64,000 bases of DNA from Actinopolymorpha singaporensis (lineage in GTDB: Bacteria > Actinomycetota > Actinomycetes > Propionibacteriales > Actinopolymorphaceae), in assembly GCF_900104745.1 (NCBI RefSeq), contig NZ_LT629732.1, positions 5,691,981 to 5,755,980 of the forward strand. The letters are read 5' to 3'. Numbering within the stretch: position 1 is the stretch's first letter; every line of letters begins with the position of its first letter. Shown one piece after another: positions 9,912 through 18,346 of this stretch. Under the pieces are notes generated by a model. That model was not told the origin of the DNA, searched no databases, and saw only the letters and a program-made list of their open reading frames with translations. A program made the position numbers and the translations under genes.

Positions 9912-10541
9912 GTGAACGCGCCCACCAACGCTTCGTCCCCTGCGCCTCCGCCGTCTCCGGCGTTCGCCGAGGTGTCGCCGACCCGGCGTGGAGTCCTGCG
10001 GACGACCCTGGGAGCCGGCGTCCTCGGCCTGACCGGAGGCCTTCTCGCGGCCTGCACGACCGGCCACGACACCGGGCCCGGGTCGTCCAGGGGCGCCGGA
10101 CACGGCTTGGATGCGGCGCCCACGCCCGACCCGGATCTTCCGGTGCTCACCTCGGCGCTGACCGAGGAGCGGGCGTTGCTGGCCGCCTATGCCGCGACCG
10201 TGGCCAAGCACCCCGACCTGCGAAAGCAGCTGTCGGGATATGTCCGGCGGCACGAGGAACACCTCGCCGCAATCACCGCGCTGACCCGGCGTGCCGGCGG
10301 GTCCACGGCCAGTCCGTCCCCGACCCCGGGCCGCACCGCGAGTCCCGGGCCGACCTCCCCGGTCGTCCCCGACGCGGGCGGAGACTCGGTCACCGCCCTG
10401 CTCGCTCTGGAGAAGGCCGCCACCGCCGCGCGCCGGACCAACGTCCGGGTGGTGCGCGATCCCGAGCACGCCCGGATCCTGGCCTCGATCGGTGCCTGCG
10501 AGTCGGCCCACGTGCTGACGCTGGGCGCGGGGAGCTCTTAG
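9912..10541 (+). CDS. Tat-type lipoprotein with ferritin-like domain
   Basis: A 209-residue predicted lipoprotein. The N-terminus has a twin-arginine motif (SPTRRGVLRTTLGAG), a hydrophobic core and a lipobox ending LLAAC at about residue 48, so it should be exported and lipid-anchored. The mature part is helical, with EERALLAAYAATVAKHPDLRKQLSGYVRRHEEHLAAITALTR, an E...E..H pattern seen in ferritin-like four-helix proteins and in the DUF4439 neighbourhood. A Ser/Thr/Pro linker splits the helices. The start is GTG 9912 and may be leaderless. The DUF4439 gene follows 70 bases later. Metal binding is an inference. Confidence 0.75.
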   Translation: MNAPTNASSPAPPPSPAFAEVSPTRRGVLRTTLGAGVLGLTGGLLAACTTGHDTGPGSSRGAGHGLDAAPTPDPDLPVLTSALTEERALLAAYAATVAKHPDLRKQLSGYVRRHEEHLAAITALTRRAGGSTASPSPTPGRTASPGPTSPVVPDAGGDSVTALLALEKAATAARRTNVRVVRDPEHARILASIGACESAHVLTLGAGSS

Positions 10542-10611
10542 ATGTTTCGACGACGCTCGACGAGTTCGGCGGGTGCGAGGAGTTCGACGCCGCCTCCGGG
10601 GAGGCTGACCG

Positions 10612-11115
10612 ATGAGTGACCGTGAGGTCGCCGGCCTGCAGGAAGCGCTGGCCGGTGTGCACGCCGCGATCTGGGGGTACGGCGTGCTGACGCCCCAGCT
10701 GGGTTCGGACGACCGGAGCCGGGGCGAGAGCACGATCGAGCTGTACCGCGAGCTGCGGGAACGCCTGCGGACGCTGGTGCGTGCACGGCACGCCACACCG
10801 GTCGCCGGCGACGCGGGCTACCGGCTGCCGTTCCAGGTGACCGGTGGCAGGAGCGCCCGGCGGCTCGCGGCGTACCTCGAGGACGGATGCGCCGGCGTGT
10901 TCGCCGACCTGGTGGCTGCCGCGACCACGTCGAGCGTGCGCACCATTGGCGCCGACCTGCTCGCCGACTGCGCCCGCCGGCGCCTGGAGTGGGGCGCCGA
11001 CCAGGTGGCGTTCCCCGGTGTCGCCCATCCGCCCGGTGCGGCGCCTACGCCCACGCGTCCGGCGTCGCCGTCGGCGTCCCGCCGCGTCTCCGGCGCCGGT
11101 AGTCGACAGCGGTAG
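10612..11115 (+). CDS. DUF4439 ferritin-like domain protein
   Basis: A 167-residue helical protein of the DUF4439 family, found in Actinobacteria beside the rimP-nusA cluster. Conserved features are ALAGVHAAIWGYGVLTPQL at the N-terminus, the charged RELRERLRTLVRARHATPVAGDAGYRLPFQVT loop, and the C-terminal DCARRRLEWGADQVAFPG helix. The ATG at 10612 follows GGGGAGG by eight bases. It has no signal sequence, unlike its upstream partner, so the pair may act on either side of the membrane. The last 25 residues are low-complexity Pro/Ser. No biochemical function is established. Confidence 0.8.
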   Translation: MSDREVAGLQEALAGVHAAIWGYGVLTPQLGSDDRSRGESTIELYRELRERLRTLVRARHATPVAGDAGYRLPFQVTGGRSARRLAAYLEDGCAGVFADLVAAATTSSVRTIGADLLADCARRRLEWGADQVAFPGVAHPPGAAPTPTRPASPSASRRVSGAGSRQR

Positions 11116-11140
11116 CGAACCCGGCACGGTCGCCGCGTGC

Positions 11141-13081
11141 TCAGCCGAGGTGTTGCCGAACCAGCGCGTAGAAGGTGTGCGCGTCCACGAGCTCCACCGC
11201 CGCCTCCCGCGCCTGCGCGAGCACCATGTCCACCACCTCGCGGTGCCACGAGGGGCTTTCCAGGATGGTGCGCACACAAAGGAACCGAGGCGCCGCGGGC
11301 GGCCCGGCCAGGTCGCCGTCGAGCGCGTCCCGTAGAGCCCGGGCCGCGGTCGCCGGGTCGGCGCGCGGCAGGTCGGGGCCCATCCGGACGAAGGGGGTGG
11401 TGCCGACGAGTCCCATGGGTTCGATCTTCTGCGCGGCGAACCCGTCGGGTGAGAAGTCGGCGTACGCCGCCCTGGTCTCGGCGTCCATGCCCGGCGCGTA
11501 GCCGTCGATCACGAAGCCGGTCACGGTGAGGTCCCATCGGGCGTAGCGCGGCCGGCAGTGCCGCCTCCACGCGGCGACGCCCGACGGCAGGCCGGAGAAC
11601 TCGCGCGGCTCGGCCAGCATGCCCGGGTTGACGTAACCAGCGCCGCTGTCACCGGCCACGAACGTGTCGGCCGAGGTCGCCGTCCGCCGCGCGAGGTCCA
11701 GCGCCACCGGCATCCGCTCGGCGAGGTTGGGATTGAACGCCCAGTTGAGCGGGACCTTGCCGCGGGCGGCGTCGTCCCAGACATAGGGCATCACCTGGTA
11801 CAGCCAGGCGGCCGAGTCGTAGTCGCCCACGTAGAACATCACGTAGCGGCGCGGGGCCACCGCACCCGACGCGTCGACGAAGCCGCGGGCCCGCAGGTCC
11901 GCGGTGGTCGGGCGCGGGCGTTGCGGGTAGGCCGACCGCAGCGGGGCGTGCCGGAACACCGAGGCGTTGGCCATCGCGTCGAGGTTCTCCGCGTCGGCGT
12001 CGAGGTAGGCGTTGTAGGCGGAGGCGACCTGCACGAAGCGCCACTCGGTGGCCACCGGTTCGTGGTGCCCGCCGGCCGGGTCGACCGTCGTGTACTTGTA
12101 GCCCCACGGGACGAACCCGTGCACCGGGACCATCGCTCCGCCCGCCCGCTCGTAGGCCACCCGCAGGATCTCCTCCAGCGTGGCCTGGTCGGTGCCGACG
12201 GGCTGGTTCGGATCGTCGACAGGAGCCTCGTCGTCCCAGGGCAGCAGGTCGAAGAAGAACCCGCGCCGGCTGACGAGGTAGTCGTGGTTGGTGAGCAGGG
12301 CCTGCTGCAGCTTGCCCTGAGGCCGGCATAGCCAGTAGCCGTCGAGGTAGTAGCCGAGATCAGGAGTGGACCGCCCGGTGCGGAGATAGTGCTCGACCGC
12401 CCAGACGTACGCGTCGCACTTGGCGCTGCCGGTCGACTCGCGCCGGGTGCCGGGAATCGGCCCCCGGCCGGTGAACAGCGAGCTCCCGTCGTCGCGTACG
12501 AGTCGTACGACGGCCGGCAACCGCAGTGGTCCGTCGGCCGCGTCGCGGATGCCGACGTAACGGGTGTACAGCGAGTCCGGTGAGGGGTCGTACCGAACGG
12601 CCACCAGGTCGCGGGCGCCCGCCACCGTCGACGCGACGTCGGAGGTGGCCGGCACGTTCGGGTCCCACACCACCGCGCCTCGGAGCGAGCGGCGGAAGGT
12701 CGTGACCAGATCCTCGAGGGTGCCGAGGTGGCGAAGCGGCCGGTCGGCGAGCAGGCCTCCGTCCCGGCGTAGTACGGCGAGCCAGTAGTCGTCGATGTCC
12801 TTGGTGCCGAACTCGCTGTGGTCGACAAAATGAACGTAGAGCCGGGGATGGTCGCGGTTGACGATGCCCTGCAGGGTGGACACGAAGTGGAGTTCGTCGT
12901 ACGCCCGGGCAGCCTGCTCCGGATCGGCCAGGTCGAGGGTGTACAGGTGCGTCAGGTCGTAGTGGAACACCGGCTCGGCGGCCGCACCCGGGGGCGCGGG
13001 GCGCGCAGTGGCCAGCAGCGAGGCGCCGGCAGCGAGGCCGCCCAGGCCTCCGACGAAACCGCGGCGGTCGATCTCGGGCAT
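11141..13081 (-). CDS. Tat-exported GxGYxYP family putative glycoside hydrolase
   Basis: A 646-residue secreted protein. The N-terminus MPEIDRRGFVGGLGGLAAGASLLATARPA is a Tat signal. The family-naming motif appears as GDSGAGYVNP, and the N-terminal half has the related GIVNRDHPRLYVHF block and the aromatic DLGYYLDGYWLC and FVPWGYKYTTVDP segments. GxGYxYP proteins are placed among putative glycoside hydrolases from structural and genomic context; the substrate is unknown. The start is ATG 13081, seven bases after GGAGG; the ATG at 13108 has poorer spacing. It converges on the DUF4439 gene with a 25-base gap, and an HAD phosphatase lies upstream on the same strand. Confidence 0.85.
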   Translation of the reverse strand: MPEIDRRGFVGGLGGLAAGASLLATARPAPPGAAAEPVFHYDLTHLYTLDLADPEQAARAYDELHFVSTLQGIVNRDHPRLYVHFVDHSEFGTKDIDDYWLAVLRRDGGLLADRPLRHLGTLEDLVTTFRRSLRGAVVWDPNVPATSDVASTVAGARDLVAVRYDPSPDSLYTRYVGIRDAADGPLRLPAVVRLVRDDGSSLFTGRGPIPGTRRESTGSAKCDAYVWAVEHYLRTGRSTPDLGYYLDGYWLCRPQGKLQQALLTNHDYLVSRRGFFFDLLPWDDEAPVDDPNQPVGTDQATLEEILRVAYERAGGAMVPVHGFVPWGYKYTTVDPAGGHHEPVATEWRFVQVASAYNAYLDADAENLDAMANASVFRHAPLRSAYPQRPRPTTADLRARGFVDASGAVAPRRYVMFYVGDYDSAAWLYQVMPYVWDDAARGKVPLNWAFNPNLAERMPVALDLARRTATSADTFVAGDSGAGYVNPGMLAEPREFSGLPSGVAAWRRHCRPRYARWDLTVTGFVIDGYAPGMDAETRAAYADFSPDGFAAQKIEPMGLVGTTPFVRMGPDLPRADPATAARALRDALDGDLAGPPAAPRFLCVRTILESPSWHREVVDMVLAQAREAAVELVDAHTFYALVRQHLG

Positions 13082-13200
13082 GGCGGGTCCTCCCCGTACG
13101 ACTGTCATCGGCGTCGGCCGATCTCCTCCTGAGCCGTGGCCCAGGACATCGGCCCGAGGTGTGTGCTGAGCGCAATGGCATCGCTACCGGACGGCGGGGT

Positions 13201-13965
13201 TCAACCGCCGCGACCGGTAACGGCTGGCCGGGTCGGCTCAGCAGCGGTAGCCGACCCGGATCGCCAGCCGTCCACGAGCGGGAGGATGTCGGCCAGTCGC
13301 TGGACCACCGCGTCCGGCTCGCCGTCGGTGTGCCCACGCTGCAGGGCGGGAATCTCGCTGTGCGGCACGTGGACGGCCCGCATCCCCGCCGAGCGCGCAC
13401 CGTGGATGTCGTCGAAGAGCCGGTCGCCGACGAAGACGCAGTGCTCCGGGCGGTCGACGCCGACGGCCGCCATGGCGGCGCGGAACGCCTCCGGGTGTGG
13501 CTTGGTGTGTGCGATCTCGCTGGTGTAGACGGCTCCGTCGATGAGGTCGAGCAGCCCGTCGCGGGCGAAGACGAGTTCGTGGTCGTCGCGTGGCCAGACG
13601 GTGTTGGACAGCACGCCGACCCGGATTCCCCGCTCACGCAGCGCCCGGAACAGCGGTGCGGCGTCCGGGTCGGACAGGGTGTGCGGCTCCCACCAGGCGC
13701 GATAGGCCTCGACCCCGCGCTGGTGCGCCGGACCGGACGGCTCCAGCCCGGCCGCCCGGACGATCGTGTCGAACGCGGTCGCGCGGTGCTCCTCCCTGGA
13801 CCGCCGCCAGGCCTCGTCCTCGGCCGCCCGCAGCGCTGCCGACACCTCGTCGCCGTGCGCCGGGTCGTAGGCCCGGGCGTAGTGCCGCCACTGGTCGTGC
13901 AGGTCGACCGTGTGCCAGGGCGTGAGAGTGCCGCCCCAGTCGAAGATCACCGCGCTCACTGTCAT
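13201..13965 (-). CDS. HAD-superfamily hydrolase
   Basis: A 254-residue haloacid-dehalogenase phosphatase. Motif I is VIFDWGGTLTP (nucleophile Asp, with Trp-Gly in place of the usual Leu-Asp, as in the WGGTL subgroup), motif II is VGVLSNTVW, motif III is the Lys in EIAHTKPHPEAF, and motif IV is CVFVGDRLFDDIHGARSAGM. The helical cap lies between residues about 20 and 110. The start is ATG 13965, the point where the fold begins; the frame is open to 14100. Substrate cannot be predicted. It is divergent from the gamma-glutamyltransferase gene across a 233-base gap. Confidence 0.92.
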   Translation of the reverse strand: MTVSAVIFDWGGTLTPWHTVDLHDQWRHYARAYDPAHGDEVSAALRAAEDEAWRRSREEHRATAFDTIVRAAGLEPSGPAHQRGVEAYRAWWEPHTLSDPDAAPLFRALRERGIRVGVLSNTVWPRDDHELVFARDGLLDLIDGAVYTSEIAHTKPHPEAFRAAMAAVGVDRPEHCVFVGDRLFDDIHGARSAGMRAVHVPHSEIPALQRGHTDGEPDAVVQRLADILPLVDGWRSGSATAAEPTRPAVTGRGG

Positions 13966-14198
13966 GCCGGGATGGTGCCAGCGGGCACCGACAACCGGGC
14001 TGCCGTTCGCACCTGCCGCCCGCACCCGCTGTCCGCACTCCCCGTCGGCCGGCGATCGGCGGTGCCGGGACCGGCATCGCGGCCGCCGGACGGCGTACAC
14101 GCGTTAGGGTCGGGCGCACCGCCGGTCGCGCCCGCACGTCTGCGTCGCCGTGCCCGAGACCGCCGGCCGGCTTCCTCCTTCGACGACGAGGACGGTTC

Positions 14199-16004
14199 AT
14201 GACGTTCACCACCCGCCCGACCCTCCGGGGCACCTTCGGCATGGTCGCGTCCACGCACTGGCTGGCGTCGCAGAGCGCCATGAGCGTGCTCGAACGCGGC
14301 GGCAACGCCTTCGACGCGGCCGCCTGCGCCGGCTTCGTCCTGCACGTGGTCGAGCCGCACCTGAACGGCCCGGGCGGTGAGGTCCCCGCCGTGGTGGCCA
14401 CCGCCGGCGACCCCGCGCCCAGGGTCCTGAACGGGCAGGGACCGGCACCGGCGGGCGCCACCATCGAGCACTTCCGCGACCTGGGCCTGGACCTGGTCCC
14501 CGGCTCCGGGCCGCTGGCGGCCACCGTCCCCGGAGCGGTGGACGCCTGGCTGCTGCTGCTCCGCGACCACGGCACCTGGCGGCTGCGCGACGTGCTCGAG
14601 CCGGCGATCGGGTACGCCCGCGCGGGTCATCCGCTGGTGTCCGGCGCGGTGACGACGATCGCCACGGTCGAGCGGTTGTTCGCCGAACACTGGCCCACCT
14701 CGGCGGCGCTGTGGCTGCGCGACGGAAAGCCACCGGCGCCGAACGCGATGTTCGCCAACCCGGCGTACGCCGGCACCCTGGAGCGGCTGGCCGCCGAGGG
14801 CGAGGCCGCCGGCACCGGCCGGGAGGCCCAGATCGACGCCGCCCGCCGGGCCTGGCGGGAGGGGTTCGTGGCCGAGGAGGTGGCGGCGTTCTCCCGGCAG
14901 GCGCACCGCGACGCAAGCGGCGCCGACCACGCCGGCGTGCTCACCGGTGACGACCTCGCCTCCTGGTCGGCGTCCTGGGAGGAACCCGCGACTTTGGAGT
15001 GGAACGGCCTGACCGTGGCCAAGACCCGGGCGTGGGGTCAGGGGCCGGTCCTGCTGCAGTCGCTGGCCCTGCTGGACGCGCTGGACGCCACGGCCGACAT
15101 CGACAGCACAGACGGCAGCGGTGAACTCGGCGTCCACCTGACGGCGGAGGTGCTCAAGCTCGCCCTGGCCGACCGGGAGGCGTGGTACGGCGACCTGCCC
15201 GACTCCCCGCTGCCGGCGCTGCTGTCCAGGGAGTACGCCACCGAACGCGCCGCGCTCGTGGGCGACCGGGCTTCGGGCGACCTGCGCCCCGGCTCGCCTG
15301 AGGGACGTACGCCGAGGCTGCCGGCAGCGCACGCCGACCCGGAACGGACCGCCCCGGCCGGCGGACGCGGGACCGGCGACACCGGCGAACCCACCGTCGA
15401 CCTCACCGGCCGTACCCGCGGCGACACCTGCCACGTGGACGTCGTCGATCGCTGGGGCAACATGATCTCCGCCACGCCGAGCGGCGGCTGGCTGCAGAGC
15501 TCGCCGACGATCCCCTCGCTCGGGTTCTGCCTGGGCAGCCGGGCACAGATGTTCTGGCTGGAGGAGGGGCTGTCCTCCTCGCTCGTGCCCGGTCGGCGTC
15601 CTCGTACGACGCTGTCGCCGACGCTGGTGCTCGCCGACGGCCGTCCGGTGCTCGCCTGCGGCTCCCCCGGTGGTGACCAGCAGGACCAGTGGCAGCTGCT
15701 GTTCCTGTTGCGGCACCTCGGCGCGGGGCAGGACCTCCAGCAGGCCATCGACGCGCCGGCGTGGCACACCACGAGCTTCCCCGGTTCGTTCTACCCGCGG
15801 ACGATGGAGCCGCGCGGTCTGGTGGTCGAGGACCGGCTCGGCGAGGAGGCGATCGGTGCGCTGGAACGCCGCGGCCACGTCGTCACGCGGTCGGGCCCGT
15901 GGAGCCTCGGCCGGCTGTGCGCGGTCGCCCGCGACCCGCGGACCGGTGTGCTCTCCGCGGGCGCCAACCCACGCGGGATGCAGAACTACGCCGTCGGCCG
16001 GTGA
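14199..16004 (+). CDS. Gamma-glutamyltransferase family protein
   Basis: An Ntn-hydrolase of the gamma-glutamyltranspeptidase/GGT-like acylase family, 601 residues. The N-terminal GMVASTHWLASQSAMSVLERGGNAFDAAACAGFVLHVVEPHLNGPGGE block is diagnostic. The probable autocatalytic nucleophile is Thr410 in GDTCHVDVVDRWGNMISATPSGG, which follows a variable linker. No signal peptide is visible, so the protein may act in the cytosol, unlike classical periplasmic GGT. The linker at residues about 345-405 is unusually Pro/Asp/Thr-rich. The ATG at 14199 has GAGGA upstream. The true acyl donor is not predictable; cephalosporin-acylase-like or cyclic-amide substrates occur in this family. Confidence 0.9.
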   Translation: MTFTTRPTLRGTFGMVASTHWLASQSAMSVLERGGNAFDAAACAGFVLHVVEPHLNGPGGEVPAVVATAGDPAPRVLNGQGPAPAGATIEHFRDLGLDLVPGSGPLAATVPGAVDAWLLLLRDHGTWRLRDVLEPAIGYARAGHPLVSGAVTTIATVERLFAEHWPTSAALWLRDGKPPAPNAMFANPAYAGTLERLAAEGEAAGTGREAQIDAARRAWREGFVAEEVAAFSRQAHRDASGADHAGVLTGDDLASWSASWEEPATLEWNGLTVAKTRAWGQGPVLLQSLALLDALDATADIDSTDGSGELGVHLTAEVLKLALADREAWYGDLPDSPLPALLSREYATERAALVGDRASGDLRPGSPEGRTPRLPAAHADPERTAPAGGRGTGDTGEPTVDLTGRTRGDTCHVDVVDRWGNMISATPSGGWLQSSPTIPSLGFCLGSRAQMFWLEEGLSSSLVPGRRPRTTLSPTLVLADGRPVLACGSPGGDQQDQWQLLFLLRHLGAGQDLQQAIDAPAWHTTSFPGSFYPRTMEPRGLVVEDRLGEEAIGALERRGHVVTRSGPWSLGRLCAVARDPRTGVLSAGANPRGMQNYAVGR

Positions 16005-16079
16005 GGAGGACCGGTGGACGAGGACCGGTGGACAGGGACCGACCGTCGACGGGGACCGTGTGAACGACCCCGTGGACCG

Positions 16080-16109
16080 GTGACAGATCGCCGGGGTGTC
16101 GCCTAGTCT
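16080..16109 (+). promoter_or_regulatory. Sigma-70-type promoter for the DUF1835 gene
   Basis: GTGACA (16080-16085) and TAGTCT (16104-16109) are spaced by 18 bases and point towards 16273. Transcription would begin near 16116, leaving a leader of about 155 nt. Confidence 0.5.
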
Positions 16110-16115
16110 GGCCCC

Positions 16116-16272
16116 GGCGCCCTGCCGCGCCCAACCTCCGCGATCCACCCCAGCGGGATCTGCCAGGGAGGCAAAGGGGAACCGACCTCGGCAGCGGGCA
16201 TGATCACCTGTCACCGCTGTCGTGCTCGGCTCCGCTGGGGGGCGCTGGCACGGCACGAAGGGACAGGTCGAC
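16116..16272 (+). promoter_or_regulatory. Long 5' leader with a predicted hairpin
   Basis: The inferred leader contains CTGCC (16160-16164) pairing with GGCAG (16190-16194) and inner GAGG (16168-16171) with CCTC (16186-16189), enclosing a purine-rich loop with AAAGGGGAACCGA. The length and the unpaired A/G-rich loop suggest a structured regulatory RNA, but I cannot match it to a known riboswitch class. Confidence 0.3.
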
Positions 16273-17433
16273 ATGACCCGAGACGCCGCGTTCAAGCGCC
16301 GTGTCCGCGCGCGGATGGCCAGGACGGGTGAGCGGTACGCCGCCGCCCGCGCACAGTTGGCGGACCGGACCGCCCCCGAGCCCGGAGACGAGCCGGCAGC
16401 CGGGATCGCCCCCGAGACCAGAGCAGAGACCAGAGCAGAGACCAGGGACGACCACACCAGGGACGTCCTGCACGTCACCAACGGCGACTGCGCCGCGGAG
16501 GTGATGCGGGCGGCCGGGCTCACCGAGCCGATCCTGCCCTGGCGGGACGTACTCCACGACGGCCCGGTGCCCGGCGGACTCACCGACGCCGAGCTTCGTG
16601 CCGTACGCGCGGACTTCATCGCCGGAGAGGGGCTGGATCCGGCCTCGGTGCGTGCCGACTTCGATGCCCGCGACGCAGCCCTCGCGGCCCACCGTGGTGG
16701 CCGGGTTGTGCTGTGGTTCGAGGCCGACCTGTACGACCAGCTCCAGGTGGTGCAGATCCTCGACCAGCTGCACCGGGCCGGTGTCCCACCGGAGTCGGTG
16801 TCGCTGGTGTCGGCCGGAGAGTTTCCCGGGATAGCGCACTTCGGCGGACTGGGCGAACTGGCGCCTGCGGACCTGCTGCGGTTGCGTGCGGACGAGCTCC
16901 CGCTGACCGCCGAGGCGTTCGACCTCGCGATAGCCGCCTGGGGGGCGTTCACCGCTCCCGACCCTGGCGGACTGGCCGAGATCGCGCGGTCGGCCTCGCC
17001 CGTCCTGCGGCACCTCCCGGAGGCGTTCGGCCGGTTGGCGCAGGAGTACCCCGCGCGCTCGGACGGACTCTCCCTGACCGAGCGCAGGATCCTCCTTGCC
17101 GTCGACGGTGGCGCGGGCACGGCAGGCGCGGTCTTCGCCGAGGTGCGGCGCCGCGAACGCCGGCCGTTCCTCGGCGACACCTCCTGCTTCGACCGCATCG
17201 CCGAGCTGGCGGCTGCCCGTCAACCGCTGCTTGCGGTGGATGGTGACACAGCCGACGGACCGTACGCCGAACGTCGGGTGGCGCTCACCACGGCTGGACG
17301 GGACGTCCTCGCCGGCCGGGCCGACCACGCCGAGCTCAACGGCGTGGACCGCTGGATCGGCGGTGTCCACCTGACCGGTACGCATCCGGCCTGGCGTTAC
17401 GACGAACGGCTGGAGAGGCTCCTGCCGGGCTGA
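16273..17433 (+). CDS. DUF1835 domain-containing protein
   Basis: A 386-residue protein. The DUF1835 region starts at about residue 70 with DVLHVTNGDCAAEVMRAAGLTEPILPWRDVLHDGPVPGG, the typical VHIxNGDxxAxxLRxAGxxGxVLPWxDVLHEGP pattern; it continues through VLWFEADLYDQLQVVQILDQL. The C-terminal half (RSDGLSLTERRILLAV ... CFDRIAELAAARQPLL ... RVALTTAGRDVLAG) resembles the companion domain with a winged-helix look. The first 35 residues carry a basic helix, RRVRARMARTGERYAAAR, similar to short motifs at the start of several actinobacterial proteins. The start is ATG 16273. The function of DUF1835 is not established. Confidence 0.85.
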   Translation: MTRDAAFKRRVRARMARTGERYAAARAQLADRTAPEPGDEPAAGIAPETRAETRAETRDDHTRDVLHVTNGDCAAEVMRAAGLTEPILPWRDVLHDGPVPGGLTDAELRAVRADFIAGEGLDPASVRADFDARDAALAAHRGGRVVLWFEADLYDQLQVVQILDQLHRAGVPPESVSLVSAGEFPGIAHFGGLGELAPADLLRLRADELPLTAEAFDLAIAAWGAFTAPDPGGLAEIARSASPVLRHLPEAFGRLAQEYPARSDGLSLTERRILLAVDGGAGTAGAVFAEVRRRERRPFLGDTSCFDRIAELAAARQPLLAVDGDTADGPYAERRVALTTAGRDVLAGRADHAELNGVDRWIGGVHLTGTHPAWRYDERLERLLPG

Positions 17434-17446
17434 GCGGCTCGGCCTG

Positions 17447-17514
17447 CTGACGTACTGCACCGAGCTGACGTACTGCGTGCGCCGGCTCTATGGTCGGTGC
17501 ATGCAGTACGTCAG
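17447..17514 (+). promoter_or_regulatory. Three-copy 12-bp operator and leaderless promoter of the AraC gene
   Basis: CTGACGTACTGC occurs exactly at 17447-17458 and 17465-17476 (18-base register), and its exact reverse complement GCAGTACGTCAG lies at 17503-17514, over the start codon. The second copy begins with CTGACG, which can serve as the -35 box for TATGGT (17489-17494); the A of the ATG at 17501 lies seven bases downstream. This arrangement fits autoregulation by the encoded AraC-type protein. Confidence 0.7.
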
Positions 17515-18313
17515 TCGGGCGCCGAGTGCGGCGCTAGCGCCGTTCGTCCGTCACCTCGGATACGCCGAGGGCATCGCGGGCAACGGCCGCGAGCGCGCGT
17601 TGCCGACCGGCGTTCCGCAGCTGCTGGTCAACCTGGCCGAGGACAGGTTCCGGGTGTACGGGGAGGCCGGCGACGCGCAGGCAGCGGAGTTCGTCGGCGG
17701 CGCAGCCTTGTCCGGACCGCAGTCCGGCGTCCGGGTGATCGACACAGCGGACCAGCGGGAGACCGTGTGGGTGGCGTTCCGGCCGGGCGGCGCGGCCCCG
17801 TTCTTCGCCGGGCCGGCGGACCGGACCGGTGAACGGCTGCTCGACCTCGACGCGCTCTGGGGCGACCACGCGGGCGGCGAACTTCGCGAACGCCTGGCGG
17901 CGGCGGCCACACCGGGGGCGAAGCTGGACGTGGTGGAGCAGGTCCTGCTGAGCCGGGCGGTCCGCCCCCTGCGGGCCGACCCGGGACTGGAGTTCGCGGT
18001 GGGCGAACTCCACCGGGGCAGACCGGTCGCGCAGGTGGCCGAACGTTGCGGGCTGACCGGCCGGGCGTTCACCCGGCGGTTCGCTGACAACGTGGGGTTG
18101 ACACCGAAACTCTTCGCCCGCGTACGCCGCTTCCAGCGGGCGCTGGCGGCGATCCCCCACGACCGGCCGGTCGACTGGGCCGAGATCGCCCACCGGACCG
18201 GCTACTTCGACCAGGCCCACTTCGTCAAGGAGTTCCGGGCGTTCACCGGCCTGGCGCCGTCGGCGTACCGACCGCGCTCGGCGACCACCCGCAACCACGT
18301 ACCACTCGGCTGA
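17501..18313 (+). CDS. AraC family transcriptional regulator
   Basis: A 270-residue regulator. The N-terminal half (LPTGVPQLLVNLAEDRFRVYG ... VWVAFRPGGAAPFFA) matches the DUF6597-like sensory domain common in actinobacterial AraC proteins. The C-terminal AraC domain has two helix-turn-helix units: PVAQVAERCGLTGRAFTRRFADNVGLTPKLFARVRRFQRAL, then DWAEIAHRTGYFDQAHFVKEFRAFTGLAPSAYR. The ATG at 17501 is chosen over the GTG at 17477 because the promoter and operator place transcription start at 17501. The gene lies between the DUF1835 gene and convergent proS; its targets beyond its own promoter are unknown. Confidence 0.93.
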   Translation: MQYVSRAPSAALAPFVRHLGYAEGIAGNGRERALPTGVPQLLVNLAEDRFRVYGEAGDAQAAEFVGGAALSGPQSGVRVIDTADQRETVWVAFRPGGAAPFFAGPADRTGERLLDLDALWGDHAGGELRERLAAAATPGAKLDVVEQVLLSRAVRPLRADPGLEFAVGELHRGRPVAQVAERCGLTGRAFTRRFADNVGLTPKLFARVRRFQRALAAIPHDRPVDWAEIAHRTGYFDQAHFVKEFRAFTGLAPSAYRPRSATTRNHVPLG

Positions 18314-18346
18314 CCGGTCGACGGACCGGCCCGGAAGCACAGCGGG

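Noticed and set aside
10542-10619. 25-codon frame between the lipoprotein and DUF4439 genes
   Set aside because: No ribosome site, and its Arg/Ser/Pro composition looks like translated intergenic DNA; coupling to the DUF4439 ATG is only an accident of overlap.
16116-16272. Assignment of the leader as a ydaO-type (c-di-AMP) riboswitch
   Set aside because: The GGGGAACC-like loop was suggestive, but the other conserved blocks of that class were not found in order.
13962-17198. Minus-strand frame of 1078 codons across the GGT and DUF1835 genes
   Set aside because: Both genes on the plus strand have family motifs; this frame has none.
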